A stretch of 64,000 nucleotides of DNA from Salegentibacter sp. R32 (GTDB taxonomy: Bacteria > Bacteroidota > Bacteroidia > Flavobacteriales > Flavobacteriaceae): the NCBI RefSeq assembly GCF_008692195.1, contig NZ_RXOM01000018.1, positions 248,001 to 312,000 on the forward strand, in the 5' to 3' direction. Position 1 is the first letter of the stretch; the number at the start of each line of letters is the position of its first letter. Positions 24,095-34,043 of this stretch are shown here, one piece after another. Under the pieces are notes generated by a model, which made no database searches, was not told where the DNA came from, and saw only the letters and a list, made by a program, of their open reading frames with translations. The translations under genes were made by a program, and so were the position numbers.

Positions 24095-25441
24095 ATGTTG
24101 AAGTTTTCAAAAAAAGATATTTTTCATTTATTTCTTCTATTATCTGGCGTCTTATTACTTCTTATTTTTTCTGGTAAAGTTTCCCATGCATGGGATTCTA
24201 TAGCTAATTGGTTATACAAAGAAAGAATAGATAAGAATGCTGAATTATTGAAAGTTATTTTAACTATTATAGGAGGTACTGCAGGTATTGCTACTATTGC
24301 TATAAGTTATAGAAGATTAAAATCTTTTCAGGAAAGTGTAGATAATCAAAGAGAGGAACTCAAACAAAATCAAAATTTCCGATTAGACGAAAGGTTTAAT
24401 AATGCTCAACAACAATTGGGAAGTGAAAATGAGGTTTTAATTTTAGGAGCAGTTCAAGTCTTAAATGAGATAGCTAAAAAAGATCCTGATAATTACGCTT
24501 ACTTGGTTTTAGAATTATTCACAACCTACATCAGTACTGAAGCGTCATTAGGTAAAGAAGTTTCAAATATAAAACATAATATAATAAATCAGGTTTTTTT
24601 GTTAATATCAAATAATGAATATTACAAAAACTTTAGAAAGGAATTGTCGAATGTCAATCTTTTAAATACTAAACTTATTAGTATCGATTTATATAATTAT
24701 GAATTTACTAATGTGATTATGCCCAAGAAAATAGAAAAAGTAAATTTTTATAATTGTAATTTAAATTTTGTGAAATTTATACCTACAACATATTCACAAT
24801 TTGAAAGCAACTTTTTAAATAAACCATCTAATAGAAATAATTATGGCTTAATATCTTTTACAAAATTTTTAAATTGTGAGATAACTAATAGTTTATTTTC
24901 AAATATAACTTTAAGAAACGTAGGGTTTGTAAAAGGCAAGTTTTATGAAAATGTATTTGATAGAACTATATTTCACAATCTTATGGGCAGATTCAATTTC
25001 ACTACATTTTACTTGTGTAATTTTAAATCATTTAATGTGTCATTAGGTCCTGTATGTCATTTGTATGCATCTTATATTAATCAATCAAATTGGAAACAAA
25101 TGATTACTGATAATGAGTTCTCAAGGATTTTTTTTCATAATACAGTTTTTAAGGGAAAAGTATATCGAACATTATTTCTAGGTTGTGAATATTCTAAAAA
25201 GGATGATATAGACCTTAATGATTTAGAGCAAGTTTTAGTCCCTTCTACTTCAAAGTTGGATGTCTCTAATTTTGAAGAACATTTGCAGTTGAGATTGCTA
25301 AAAATTGACGGAAATTATTGTCAAGATTTAGTTGATTATTATAAAGAAATTCCTGTAAGGTTTAATTACCTGAAAACTGATTATTTTAATTCTCACTATT
25401 CAAAAGATAAAAGAATTGATGTGTTGAGATATTTTTGGTAA
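24095..25441 (+). CDS. Membrane protein with degenerate pentapeptide-type repeats
   Basis: The 448-residue protein has two membrane helices (about 10-28 and 50-68), a short coiled coil, then a helical module (RFNNAQQQLGSENEVLILGAVQVLNEIAKKD) that I associate with membrane pentapeptide-repeat proteins. The C-terminal half has irregular repeats of the type N-F-x-x-C/T (VNFYNCNLNFVKF, SFTKFLNCEI, NFTTFYLCNFKSF), suggesting a degenerate beta-helix. Function unknown. It is much more AT-rich than the genes around it and sits in the middle of a cluster that is otherwise conserved, next to a repeat. Confidence 0.75.
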   Translation: MLKFSKKDIFHLFLLLSGVLLLLIFSGKVSHAWDSIANWLYKERIDKNAELLKVILTIIGGTAGIATIAISYRRLKSFQESVDNQREELKQNQNFRLDERFNNAQQQLGSENEVLILGAVQVLNEIAKKDPDNYAYLVLELFTTYISTEASLGKEVSNIKHNIINQVFLLISNNEYYKNFRKELSNVNLLNTKLISIDLYNYEFTNVIMPKKIEKVNFYNCNLNFVKFIPTTYSQFESNFLNKPSNRNNYGLISFTKFLNCEITNSLFSNITLRNVGFVKGKFYENVFDRTIFHNLMGRFNFTTFYLCNFKSFNVSLGPVCHLYASYINQSNWKQMITDNEFSRIFFHNTVFKGKVYRTLFLGCEYSKKDDIDLNDLEQVLVPSTSKLDVSNFEEHLQLRLLKIDGNYCQDLVDYYKEIPVRFNYLKTDYFNSHYSKDKRIDVLRYFW

Positions 25442-25513
25442 TCCTAGATGATGTATATTTTATTAGATGAATAAATTTAATCACTACACTAACCTCTTGT
25501 TCAAAAATTACTT

Positions 25514-28500
25514 ATGCAAGAAGAACAACAAGAAAAAAATAATCAAGCCTTAGATGGCGGGACGTATGAGATTATCAAGAACAGGTTGCAAAAGCAGAAG
25601 CAAGAACTTCAACAGCGATTGCAACAACTCAACGAAAACAGAAAAGAAGTTTTCGGTTCTTTAGAAACTAAACTCATTGCCAATAACCGCATCAATACCG
25701 AAAATAACTGCATTGCCAGAGATATTGTGTCTATCGATAAGCTTTGCATTTTCGGGTATAATGTGCATTTTGGCTTGCGTACTGAAATTACGCTGAGCGA
25801 CGTTTTTAGTATATATCACTATAAAGATCAGCAGTTTGAGCCGGTTTCGTTAGATTTAATTGAAGATGAAACATTTCAAACCGATTTTACCAATCTTTAT
25901 AAATATTACCGAAACACCATTTTCTCCAAGTTTGCAGTTATTGGTAATTACTTACATATGGTTTTTCAGTTGAGTGATAGCGTGACCGATATTAAAACCT
26001 TTAAATGGTTAATTAAGGACGGAAGATTGCAATACATCAATAATCGAAGTGAACACGAATATAAATTTCCGCAGCAACACGAATTCAACTGGCAAGAAGC
26101 CGGAAGAGATGAACAACGCCACGGAGAACATTCGCACATTTCTATTTTAGATAAAGTTTTTGTAGAAACCATTGGTGGCGATCTTACCATAAAAATTGAA
26201 GATAATACCCAAGACGGTAAAGGTATTTACAACGAACCGGTTGAATATAAAGACCAAACCTTAGACGATGGTAAATTTCGCTTTGCTAATCTAGGAAACC
26301 TGATCACCTTAGAAATTAAGCCTTTTCAAGAAGAGGCGCGCTATTTTGTGTACAACCATAAACTGCAGGAAGTTCAGAAAATAGATAGCATTAAAGAAGC
26401 GGCGATCTTGTTACCCGACGAACAGGGAATCATTTTTCCTAACGGCTATTATTTACAAACGGGAGAATATCAGGTTTTCGATAGTGAAACACAAAACTTA
26501 AAATTTCAGAAGCGGATCGCTTCTCCTAACGGGGAAGATTATTTGTTCGTGTTTTATGCGCAAGATCGCGGTACGTATGTGTTAATGTCGTACAACGTGA
26601 TCGAGCAAACTGTACAAACACCCATTATTTGTAACGGTTACACGGTTCAGCCCAACGGAGAGTTATGTTATTTTAAAGGTGAAGAAGAGCAAACCAAGCA
26701 TCATATGGTGCAAATTTGGCAAACTCCATTTTTAAAAGGTGATATTATGCCTTCGCAACATCAAGATACGATGTTGTATAAAATTGGGAATAAAGATATT
26801 GTTCGCGCAATGGCAGAAGCGCAAGAACTTATTAATTTACTGAGCAAAGAAGACAATTATAGCGGACTTTATGATGATGTTGCCAAACTTTCTAAAGATA
26901 TTTTAGATACTTATTATTGGCTAGCTGAAGAAGAAACGCAACAATTAAATCTTCCTTTAGCTGAAATTAATAAAGCGGCAAATGCTGCGATCGATGAGTT
27001 TGAAAAAGTAGTTCAGCTGAAGCGAAATGCTAAGCAAGAAACTGAAAAATTCACCAAAAAAGCAGAAGAGGTTTTTTCAAAAGTAAAAAGTACTTCTTTT
27101 AAGTCGATTGAAGATTTTGTACAACTGCTCAACCAAATGCGAACCTTGCGTGGTGAAGCCATTGGTTTGTATGAAATTCGATACATCAATGAAGTGCTCA
27201 TCAAATCTGTAGAAGAAGAAATTGCCGAATATACCGAAAAGATCTCTCAGCGATGTGTTCAGTTTTTGTTAGATGAAAAAGCTTTGGCGCCTTATCACGA
27301 AAAGGTCGAAGCTAAAGAGCAAGCGCTCGATAAAATTGAAAAAGTTGTCGATGCAAAAAAGCTGGAAGAAGAAGTTAACCAAATTGCACAAGATCTAGAA
27401 ATGCTTATCGAGATCGTTTCGAATCTCGATATTGAAGACACTTCGCATTCGACCAAGATCATCGATAATATTTCGTTGATTTTCGCAACACTTAACCAGT
27501 TAAAAGCGGCGATCAAGAACAAGCGAAAAAGTTTAGGTAGTAAAGAAGCGAAAGCAGATTTTGCAGCGCAGTTAAAATTGATCAATCAAAGTATTATTAA
27601 CTACTTAGATATTGCAGATACGGTTGAAAAAACCGATGATTTTCAAACAAAAATTTCTATTCAGCTTGAAGAATTAGAAGGTAAGTTTGCCGATTATGAA
27701 GAGTTCATCACGCAAATTATTGAAAAGCGAGAAGAAGTTTACAACGCTTTTGAAGCTCGAAAAAATGCCATTACCGAAAAGCGAAACAAACGAAGTTTAG
27801 CTTTAGAAAATGCGGCTGACCGAATTTTAAAAGGCGTCGATAAACGCGCCTTAAATTTAGGTTCGGCTACCGAGATCAATGGCTATTTTGCTTCCGATTT
27901 AATGGTGAATAAACTTCGCGATATCATTCAGCAATTAAAAGATCTAGACGATTCCGGTCGAGCAGAAGAGATCGAAACCAAGCTGAAAGTTGCGCGTGAA
28001 GATGCCTTGCGCAAACTAAAAGATAAATTAGAACTTTACGAAGATGGCGATAAAGTCATCAAATTTGGGAAGCATAAATTTGGGGTAAATAAACAAAACC
28101 TCGACTTAACGATTGTTTACCGAAATAATGAATTACAATACCATTTAACAGGAACAGATTTTTACGAAGAAGTCACCAATTCAACTTTATTAAACTCTAG
28201 AAGCCTTTGGGATCAAGAATATATTTCTGAAAATGATGAGGTGTATCGAAGTGCTTATCTGGCATATAAATTATTCCGCAGTTTACCATTTTCAACTTTA
28301 GCGAATGCAAACGCCGAAGAGTTGTTGAAAATCGTTCAAGAGCAAAGCAGTAGTAATTATGCTGAAGGTTATGTAAAAGGAGTTCACGATCGTGATGCTG
28401 CCGATATTTTGTCGGTTTTGGTGCGTAAACATCAGGAGTTAGGTTTGCTTCGTTTTTCACCTAAAACCAGAGCGCAAGCGCAATTTTTCTGGCATAGTTT

Positions 28501-30382
28501 ACCGGAAGAAATTCAGCAGAAATTTAATGAAGCCTTAAAATCTTCCGGAGAAGTATTAAGCTTTTTTCCGGATACGAAAGAATACGATTTTTTACTTCAG
28601 CAATTAGAAAAGGAAATCTTGCAAGTTGCTGAGAACTCGGTGTTGTTCTCTTCAGAAAATAGCAAAGCGATGGCGAGTTATTTATTCGAAGAATTGCAAG
28701 GCGACGATCAGTTTCAAATAAGTGGCGATGCGCTGAAAATAAAAGAAGATTTCATAAAGACGCTTCAGCAAAAACAAGCCGATCTAAAATTTAAAAACAG
28801 TTACGAAAAATTGGATGAGCTGGAAGCTAAAATTCAGCTAATTCGACAATGGGTAAAATCTTTCCTCAGAACATCTTCCACTAACTATGATGAAAACTAT
28901 TTAGATGAAGTGGTGAGCGTGATTTTATTTGCCGATGATTCGGTTGAAAAAGTAAAACACATTCCGGCAAGCGAAAGTATTCAAAATTTAAAAGGAGATC
29001 ATCCAAGTTTAAAAGAAGGTGAATTTCAATTTAATTACCATCAATTCATCGAAACTTTAGCAGAATATAATAAAGAAGTGGTGCCGGCATTTAAGCAGTT
29101 TAAAAAAGCAAAACATGAGGTCACCGAAAGTTTAAAAGAAGAGTTGAAGCTGGAAGAATTAAAACCTCGCGTATTAACTTCTTTTGTGCGAAATAAACTC
29201 ATTAACGAAGTGTATTTGCCGCTTTTTGGAGATAATCTCTCGAAACAATTAGGAACCGTTGGCGATAACAAACGAACCGATAGAATGGGAATGTTGTTAT
29301 TAATCTCGCCACCAGGTTATGGTAAAACCACCTTAATGGAATATATCGCTAACCGTTTAGGATTGGTGTTTATGAAAATTAACGGGCCGGCGATTGGGCA
29401 TGAAGTAACTTCTGTAGATCCTGCGGCAGCCAACAATTCAGCAGCACGGGAAGAATTAAAGCGACTGAATTTAGCTTTTGAAATGGGTAATAATGTGATG
29501 TTATATTTAGATGATATTCAGCATTGTCATCCCGAATTTTTACAGAAATTTATTTCACTTTCTGATGGAACGCGAAAAATAGAAGGAGTTTACAAAGAGA
29601 AATCGAAAACCTACGATTTACGCGGAAAGAAATTCTGCGTGATCATGGCAGGAAACCCGTATACTGAAAGTGGAGAGAAATTCAGGATTCCCGATATGTT
29701 GGCCAACCGAGCCGATATTTATAATCTGGGAGATATTATTGGCGACACGGCACATTTATTTAAATTAAGTTTAATTGAAAATGCGCTCACGTCGAATACA
29801 ACTTTACAGCAATTAAGCAGTAAACATTTTGATGATATCTATAAACTGATCGATCGCGTAGAAAATAACAATGCTGAAATTCAGCTCGAAGGGAATCATA
29901 CGCCGCAAGAAATACAAGATTATGTTTCGGTTTTAGAAAAAGTAATAACAATTCGTGATACGGTGCTAAAAGTGAATGAAACTTACATCAAATCTGCCGC
30001 GATGGAAGATGAATACAGAACCGAACCGGCATTTAAATTACAAGGCTCGTATCGAGATATGAATAAGTTGATTAGTAAAGTCGTGCCGATTATGAATGAA
30101 GAAGAGCTTTCAACCCTTTTATTATCACATTATGAAAGTGAATCGCAAACCTTGACGACTTCTGCCGAAGCCAATCTGTTGAAATTTAAAGAACTTCAAC
30201 AAAGTCTTAATTCGCAAGAAACTGAACGTTGGCAGGTAATTAAAGAAACCTTTGTAAAGAACAATAAGTTAAAAGGTTTAGGTAATAAAAATGAGATGGC
30301 GCAAATGCTTAATCAAATGATGGCATTTACCGATAACTTGGAAGGAATTAAAAAAGTACTGGAACAAGGTTTAAGTAAATAA
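25514..30382 (+). CDS. Giant DUF3686/AAA ATPase (1622 aa)
   Basis: This very large protein has an N-terminal coiled coil, a beta-rich DUF3686-type region (about 50-430), long helical stretches with several coiled coils (450-900), and a C-terminal AAA+ ATPase with Walker A GYGKTT near residue 1268 and Walker B LYLDD near 1330. It is annotated in databases as a DNA-repair ATPase by distant similarity, with no experimental support I know of. The ATPase domain is of the MoxR/dynein-like broad class. It ends the PspA-flotillin cluster and is followed by a strong terminator. Confidence 0.88.
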   Translation: MQEEQQEKNNQALDGGTYEIIKNRLQKQKQELQQRLQQLNENRKEVFGSLETKLIANNRINTENNCIARDIVSIDKLCIFGYNVHFGLRTEITLSDVFSIYHYKDQQFEPVSLDLIEDETFQTDFTNLYKYYRNTIFSKFAVIGNYLHMVFQLSDSVTDIKTFKWLIKDGRLQYINNRSEHEYKFPQQHEFNWQEAGRDEQRHGEHSHISILDKVFVETIGGDLTIKIEDNTQDGKGIYNEPVEYKDQTLDDGKFRFANLGNLITLEIKPFQEEARYFVYNHKLQEVQKIDSIKEAAILLPDEQGIIFPNGYYLQTGEYQVFDSETQNLKFQKRIASPNGEDYLFVFYAQDRGTYVLMSYNVIEQTVQTPIICNGYTVQPNGELCYFKGEEEQTKHHMVQIWQTPFLKGDIMPSQHQDTMLYKIGNKDIVRAMAEAQELINLLSKEDNYSGLYDDVAKLSKDILDTYYWLAEEETQQLNLPLAEINKAANAAIDEFEKVVQLKRNAKQETEKFTKKAEEVFSKVKSTSFKSIEDFVQLLNQMRTLRGEAIGLYEIRYINEVLIKSVEEEIAEYTEKISQRCVQFLLDEKALAPYHEKVEAKEQALDKIEKVVDAKKLEEEVNQIAQDLEMLIEIVSNLDIEDTSHSTKIIDNISLIFATLNQLKAAIKNKRKSLGSKEAKADFAAQLKLINQSIINYLDIADTVEKTDDFQTKISIQLEELEGKFADYEEFITQIIEKREEVYNAFEARKNAITEKRNKRSLALENAADRILKGVDKRALNLGSATEINGYFASDLMVNKLRDIIQQLKDLDDSGRAEEIETKLKVAREDALRKLKDKLELYEDGDKVIKFGKHKFGVNKQNLDLTIVYRNNELQYHLTGTDFYEEVTNSTLLNSRSLWDQEYISENDEVYRSAYLAYKLFRSLPFSTLANANAEELLKIVQEQSSSNYAEGYVKGVHDRDAADILSVLVRKHQELGLLRFSPKTRAQAQFFWHSLPEEIQQKFNEALKSSGEVLSFFPDTKEYDFLLQQLEKEILQVAENSVLFSSENSKAMASYLFEELQGDDQFQISGDALKIKEDFIKTLQQKQADLKFKNSYEKLDELEAKIQLIRQWVKSFLRTSSTNYDENYLDEVVSVILFADDSVEKVKHIPASESIQNLKGDHPSLKEGEFQFNYHQFIETLAEYNKEVVPAFKQFKKAKHEVTESLKEELKLEELKPRVLTSFVRNKLINEVYLPLFGDNLSKQLGTVGDNKRTDRMGMLLLISPPGYGKTTLMEYIANRLGLVFMKINGPAIGHEVTSVDPAAANNSAAREELKRLNLAFEMGNNVMLYLDDIQHCHPEFLQKFISLSDGTRKIEGVYKEKSKTYDLRGKKFCVIMAGNPYTESGEKFRIPDMLANRADIYNLGDIIGDTAHLFKLSLIENALTSNTTLQQLSSKHFDDIYKLIDRVENNNAEIQLEGNHTPQEIQDYVSVLEKVITIRDTVLKVNETYIKSAAMEDEYRTEPAFKLQGSYRDMNKLISKVVPIMNEEELSTLLLSHYESESQTLTTSAEANLLKFKELQQSLNSQETERWQVIKETFVKNNKLKGLGNKNEMAQMLNQMMAFTDNLEGIKKVLEQGLSK

Positions 30383-30394
30383 CAATTTAACTAA

Positions 30395-30420
30395 AACTCC
30401 CTCATTCAGGGAGTTTTTTA
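30395..30420 (+). terminator. Intrinsic terminator of the AAA/flotillin cluster
   Basis: Arms AACTCCCT and AGGGAGTT around CATTC form an 8-bp stem, followed by a T run. It lies 13 bp after the ATPase stop. Confidence 0.85.
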
Positions 30421-30449
30421 TTTTCACTTATTATTGAAGTTCAACACTT

Positions 30450-30557
30450 GTGAAAAAAATCAATCACTTATTGAATAGCGTCATGGTATTCTTCTTCATT
30501 TCAATAGTTTTATCCTGTAATTCAGGTTTTAGACGTTTTATTAACTTCTATTGTTAA
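30450..30557 (+). CDS. Possible small lipoprotein or gene remnant (35 aa)
   Basis: A GTG-started frame encodes a basic start, a hydrophobic run and a lipobox-like SIVLSC, then only about 12 residues before the stop. This looks like the signal region of a lipoprotein gene whose body is gone, or a very small lipoprotein. Evidence is limited to composition. Confidence 0.25.
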   Translation: MKKINHLLNSVMVFFFISIVLSCNSGFRRFINFYC

Positions 30558-30669
30558 TAAATTGTAAAAATTTTAATCAAAAAGTTAAATTAAAATGCAA
30601 TAAAATCTGTTGAATTGAGTTATCTTTATAAAAGAAGCTAATAAATTTAATTTTTAAAATTATTTAACT

Positions 30670-30756
30670 ATGGATATTGTGATTAATGCAATAATGACTT
30701 TGGGAGGTATTTCTTTTTTAGGAATTATTTTAGATGAATTTATGAAGACTTTATAA
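30670..30756 (+). CDS. Possible 28-aa membrane peptide
   Basis: ATG at 30670 opens a 28-codon frame encoding MDIVIN then a hydrophobic helix (AIMTLGGISFLGIILD) and a short tail. A single-helix membrane peptide is possible, but it could be chance in AT-rich sequence. It ends 13 bp before the convergent gene at 30770. Confidence 0.3.
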   Translation: MDIVINAIMTLGGISFLGIILDEFMKTL

Positions 30757-30769
30757 ATAAGTCTTGAAT

Positions 30770-30997
30770 TCAGTCTTCCCAACCGCAAAGTGTTCTTTTT
30801 AGCTTTTTGACATCTTCTAAGCTAAGCTTTTTGATGTTTGCTTTACAGGCGTTTAGACCTCTGCAATCTTTTACATAATGGTATTTTTTGGCAGTTTGGC
30901 TGTCACAAATAAAAACCGATTTTTCTGAACTTACTAGTGCTAAGTTGATACTTGAAAACGTAATAAAAACGATAAAAAGAAGTAGTTTCTGTTTCAT
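30770..30997 (-). CDS. Small secreted cysteine-containing protein (75 aa)
   Basis: A signal peptide (about 1-22) precedes a 50-residue domain with FICDSQTAKKYHYVKDCRGL, a further Cys at NAC and a final LCGWED. The pattern CDS..KKYH...CRGL is a recurring motif in small exported Bacteroidota proteins and looks like a metal-binding or disulfide-stabilised knuckle. Function unknown. Confidence 0.75.
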   Translation of the reverse strand: MKQKLLLFIVFITFSSINLALVSSEKSVFICDSQTAKKYHYVKDCRGLNACKANIKKLSLEDVKKLKRTLCGWED

Positions 30998-31148
30998 GAC
31001 TAAGTGTTTTATGAATAGTATTTTATTAAAAAAAGTTAAGTTATTTTAACAAAACATTATCTAATTTACAAATATTACTTATATCTCTATGGTTTTAGTG
31101 GAGAGATTTTAATAAGACTATTTTAAAACCTGGTCAGAACAAAAAAAG

Positions 31149-31170
31149 GTTCTCGTTTAGAGAACATTTT
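31149..31170 (-). terminator. Intrinsic terminator
   Basis: GTTCTC (31149-31154) and GAGAAC (31160-31165) form a short hairpin flanked by A and T runs on both sides, downstream of the helicase gene on the minus strand. The surrounding 31000-31237 shows no other feature. Confidence 0.6.
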
Positions 31171-31237
31171 TGCTAGTTAGATTTTTTCTTTTTCCTTCTT
31201 CGTTTTCGCCAAGGAGCATTTAAAATATATTATTTTG

Positions 31238-33931
31238 TCAATAAATTAATTTGACCAATTCTTTTACCGCTTTACTTTTATTCTTTTTCCAAAAACTATA
31301 ATGTAAAGGCAAACTTTTTATGCCCGTTCTACCTAATGTTTTGTAACGTTCTAAACTAAAGGCTTCTTTAAACTTTCCCGGGTAGCCTATTAAATCTATA
31401 AAATAGTTTTTATCTTGATGGGTAACCAAAATATCCAATATACTTCCGGCAACGGGATAACCACATTTAATATTTTCTAATCCCTCTTTTTTTAATGCTT
31501 TGACCACTTCACTTTGAAACTTATCTAATCTATTTTCTTCTGCATTAAAATGACTGAAGTTTTCAATGAAATCTAAATATTGATAAAATAAAGAATCTTG
31601 TTTTAGCTGATTTTTTTCAACAGAAGTAATTATAAATTGAAGTGATTTTGCCCTTGTAATCGCCACATTTAAAACTTCTGGTTTGTTGAGATGAATATAT
31701 GCTGAATGATGGGTGTTTGGACAAATCCCAAAAGACATCAAAATAATTTCCCGTTCAGAGCCTTGAAAATTATAAGGAGTTCCGCAAAGTAGATTGAATT
31801 GTTTTAAGGTGGAAAGTTCATAGTGTTCGCGTAAGACTTTTTTAAGATAAGTTACTTGACTATTAAAGGGGGAAATAATTCCGATAGAAGGTTTTAGTTG
31901 TTCTTCTTTATACTCTTTAATAATAGAATTTAACTGTTGCAAAACTTGTAGGGCTTCTTTTTCATTGACTCCTTTTTTATTTCTTTCCCCGTTTACTCTA
32001 ATTAATTCAATTTGTTTATTGTTAACGTGAGTGGGAGTAGATTTTAAAACCTCTAATTGTCCATCGTAAAATTGTTGATTACTAAATTCAATTAGAGACG
32101 GTGTAGAGCGAAAATGTTCTCGCAGAAAGGAAATCTGTTTTTGATGTTTTGCCTTGGCAATAAATACATCCAAAATACTTCGATGACGATAATCAAAAAT
32201 TTTATCTTTCGGGAGATTGTATTTTTTCTGTAAATCGAATTGTTGTGCTTTCGCAACAAAGGAATAATGACGCAATTGATTAGGATCTCCTGCAATAACT
32301 ACACGTTTTGCTCTATATAAAGCAGGAAGTGCAGAAGCGATATCACATTGTGTAGCTTCGTCGATAATTACCAAATCAAAACTATCTTTTTCTAAGGGCA
32401 GTACAGCGTTAAGGTCTGATAAATTAGCAAGCCAAATAGGGAATACTTTTAAGACGTGTTCAAAATCTACTTGCTGGAGAATACGCTTATATTCAGAAAA
32501 ACTGGAAGTATCTAAAGCATCGTGAAACAAGGAAACTTCATTGCGGTAACGATGGGAGTTATTTTGAATGTTGAGTGCAATCTTTCGTTTAGAGTATAAG
32601 CTAACTTCTTTTTCCAATTGTTCTAGCACTTGATTAATTTCTTTAAAAATCAACCATAGCTCTTCACCGTTGTAAGAAAGTCTATTTAAATAAAATTTTT
32701 GCCATTTTTCCCAAAGGTTAAGTCGATGAGAAAATTCAAGGTCAGAGCGTTTTAATTCATCTTCAATATAGTCTTCAAAGTTTAGTTCTAGCCGAGATAG
32801 TTTGTTCGAAAGATTTTCAATTTTTTCAAGATCAAAAGTAGAGGTTGTTTTTGCTGAAATTCCACTTAAATATCGTCTTATTTTAGCTTTTAAGCTCACT
32901 TTGTAATTATGTCCGGTAGTATGAATCAAGTAATTTTTCAGCTTAAAATCTTGTTCCAACATTTTTCGTAAAATTTCAACGGCTTGTTTGGTTTTAGAAA
33001 CCACTAAAACCGATTGATTATTAACTACGGCATCAGAAATGATAGAAGTGATAGTATAACTCTTACCAGTCCCAGGTGGACCTACGATTACTGAGTTTGA
33101 ATAGCGATAGGCATTCTTCAAAGCTTCATATTGTTCAGCGTTTAATCGTGTTTTATAGAAGCTTTTTTCAAATGAAAATTCGTGTAAAGAATCACTTAAG
33201 AGTTTGCTGAGGCTTGAGTTGAATTTAGCCTGTGTGGCCATTTCTTTTAAATCATTCAAGACACGCAGGGAAGATTCAGATTTTTCTACTAGAATGGTTC
33301 CTGCTGCCGGAACCATATGAAAATTTTCATCTTCAATTTTTTCCGAAGAAAGAAAACTTCTTAATTTTTGGGCAGACCAAACTGTGGGGAACATCAAAAG
33401 TTCTTCAGTTTCTAAGTTGGTAACATACTTATCTAAAAAACTTTTTAAACCAATATAGTTTTGATTATTAATACGTTCAGTGAGTAAACGTACAAACTCA
33501 TCTTTATCAATAAGCTCTTCCTTTAGTTCTAGTAAACGAAGAGCAGACCTATTAATGTCAAAATTTTCCTGTTCTATTTTTAAAAATTTTTCTTCCTCTA
33601 AAGTTTCTATACTGGAAGGAAATAATAGAAGAGGAGCACAAACACGTTTATCTTTGGTTAAAGGATTTTCATTTTTCCCAAGAATAAAAAAGCAACCGTA
33701 AAACAGTTTTTTCTCTAAGTTATAAAGTGCCATTTCCTTCTCTAAAGCCAATACTTTTTTATGGGTATAGGGAATTAAAGGGAGATGTTCAGAAAGTAGT
33801 TCTTCTTTCTTATCAGCAAACCATTTATAAGTATACTTACTGGAAAGAATATTATTTATCGTAAATTCTTTATAATCTAATTGGTAGCAATCTTTAAAAT
33901 AGTTAAAGAAATCTTCGGCGTTAAATTTCAC
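31238..33931 (-). CDS. SF1 helicase with nuclease-like C-terminus
   Basis: The 897-residue protein has a unique N-terminal region (1-270), a superfamily 1 helicase core of the DNA2/NAM7/UPF1 type with Walker A GPPGTGKS (about 283-290), Walker B IIDEATQCD (about 520), motif III AGDPNQL and the C-terminal GSEREIILMSFG and NVAITRAKS. The last ~100 residues (EVVKALKKEGL, DILV...FIDLIGYPG, RYKTLGRTGIKSLPLHYSFW) resemble the VSR-like MTES_1575 endonuclease domain fused to similar helicases, though the catalytic acid pattern is not clearly complete. It could act in DNA repair or in defence; no defence partner genes are adjacent. Confidence 0.83.
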   Translation of the reverse strand: MKFNAEDFFNYFKDCYQLDYKEFTINNILSSKYTYKWFADKKEELLSEHLPLIPYTHKKVLALEKEMALYNLEKKLFYGCFFILGKNENPLTKDKRVCAPLLLFPSSIETLEEEKFLKIEQENFDINRSALRLLELKEELIDKDEFVRLLTERINNQNYIGLKSFLDKYVTNLETEELLMFPTVWSAQKLRSFLSSEKIEDENFHMVPAAGTILVEKSESSLRVLNDLKEMATQAKFNSSLSKLLSDSLHEFSFEKSFYKTRLNAEQYEALKNAYRYSNSVIVGPPGTGKSYTITSIISDAVVNNQSVLVVSKTKQAVEILRKMLEQDFKLKNYLIHTTGHNYKVSLKAKIRRYLSGISAKTTSTFDLEKIENLSNKLSRLELNFEDYIEDELKRSDLEFSHRLNLWEKWQKFYLNRLSYNGEELWLIFKEINQVLEQLEKEVSLYSKRKIALNIQNNSHRYRNEVSLFHDALDTSSFSEYKRILQQVDFEHVLKVFPIWLANLSDLNAVLPLEKDSFDLVIIDEATQCDIASALPALYRAKRVVIAGDPNQLRHYSFVAKAQQFDLQKKYNLPKDKIFDYRHRSILDVFIAKAKHQKQISFLREHFRSTPSLIEFSNQQFYDGQLEVLKSTPTHVNNKQIELIRVNGERNKKGVNEKEALQVLQQLNSIIKEYKEEQLKPSIGIISPFNSQVTYLKKVLREHYELSTLKQFNLLCGTPYNFQGSEREIILMSFGICPNTHHSAYIHLNKPEVLNVAITRAKSLQFIITSVEKNQLKQDSLFYQYLDFIENFSHFNAEENRLDKFQSEVVKALKKEGLENIKCGYPVAGSILDILVTHQDKNYFIDLIGYPGKFKEAFSLERYKTLGRTGIKSLPLHYSFWKKNKSKAVKELVKLIY

Positions 33932-34005
33932 GTTTATGGTATTCAGATTTTCGAAGCCTGAAGATACAAATCTTCCTAAAAGAATAGTGATTTAAAAAAC
34001 AAAAA

Positions 34006-34040
34006 ACCCGCATTCAATTTTTTTGAATACGGGTTTTTTA
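34006..34040. terminator. Bidirectional terminator after tmRNA and before the helicase gene
   Basis: ACCCG.ATTCAA and its complement around a T-rich loop form a ~11-bp stem with A and T runs on both flanks. On the minus strand it lies directly behind the 3' end of the tmRNA gene. Confidence 0.85.
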
Positions 34041-34043
34041 TAG

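Noticed and set aside
31171-31215. Minus-strand stretch reading APWRKRRRKKKKSN, like a basic ribosomal-protein tail
   Set aside because: There is no in-frame start codon; a stop lies a few codons upstream, so it cannot be a gene as it stands.
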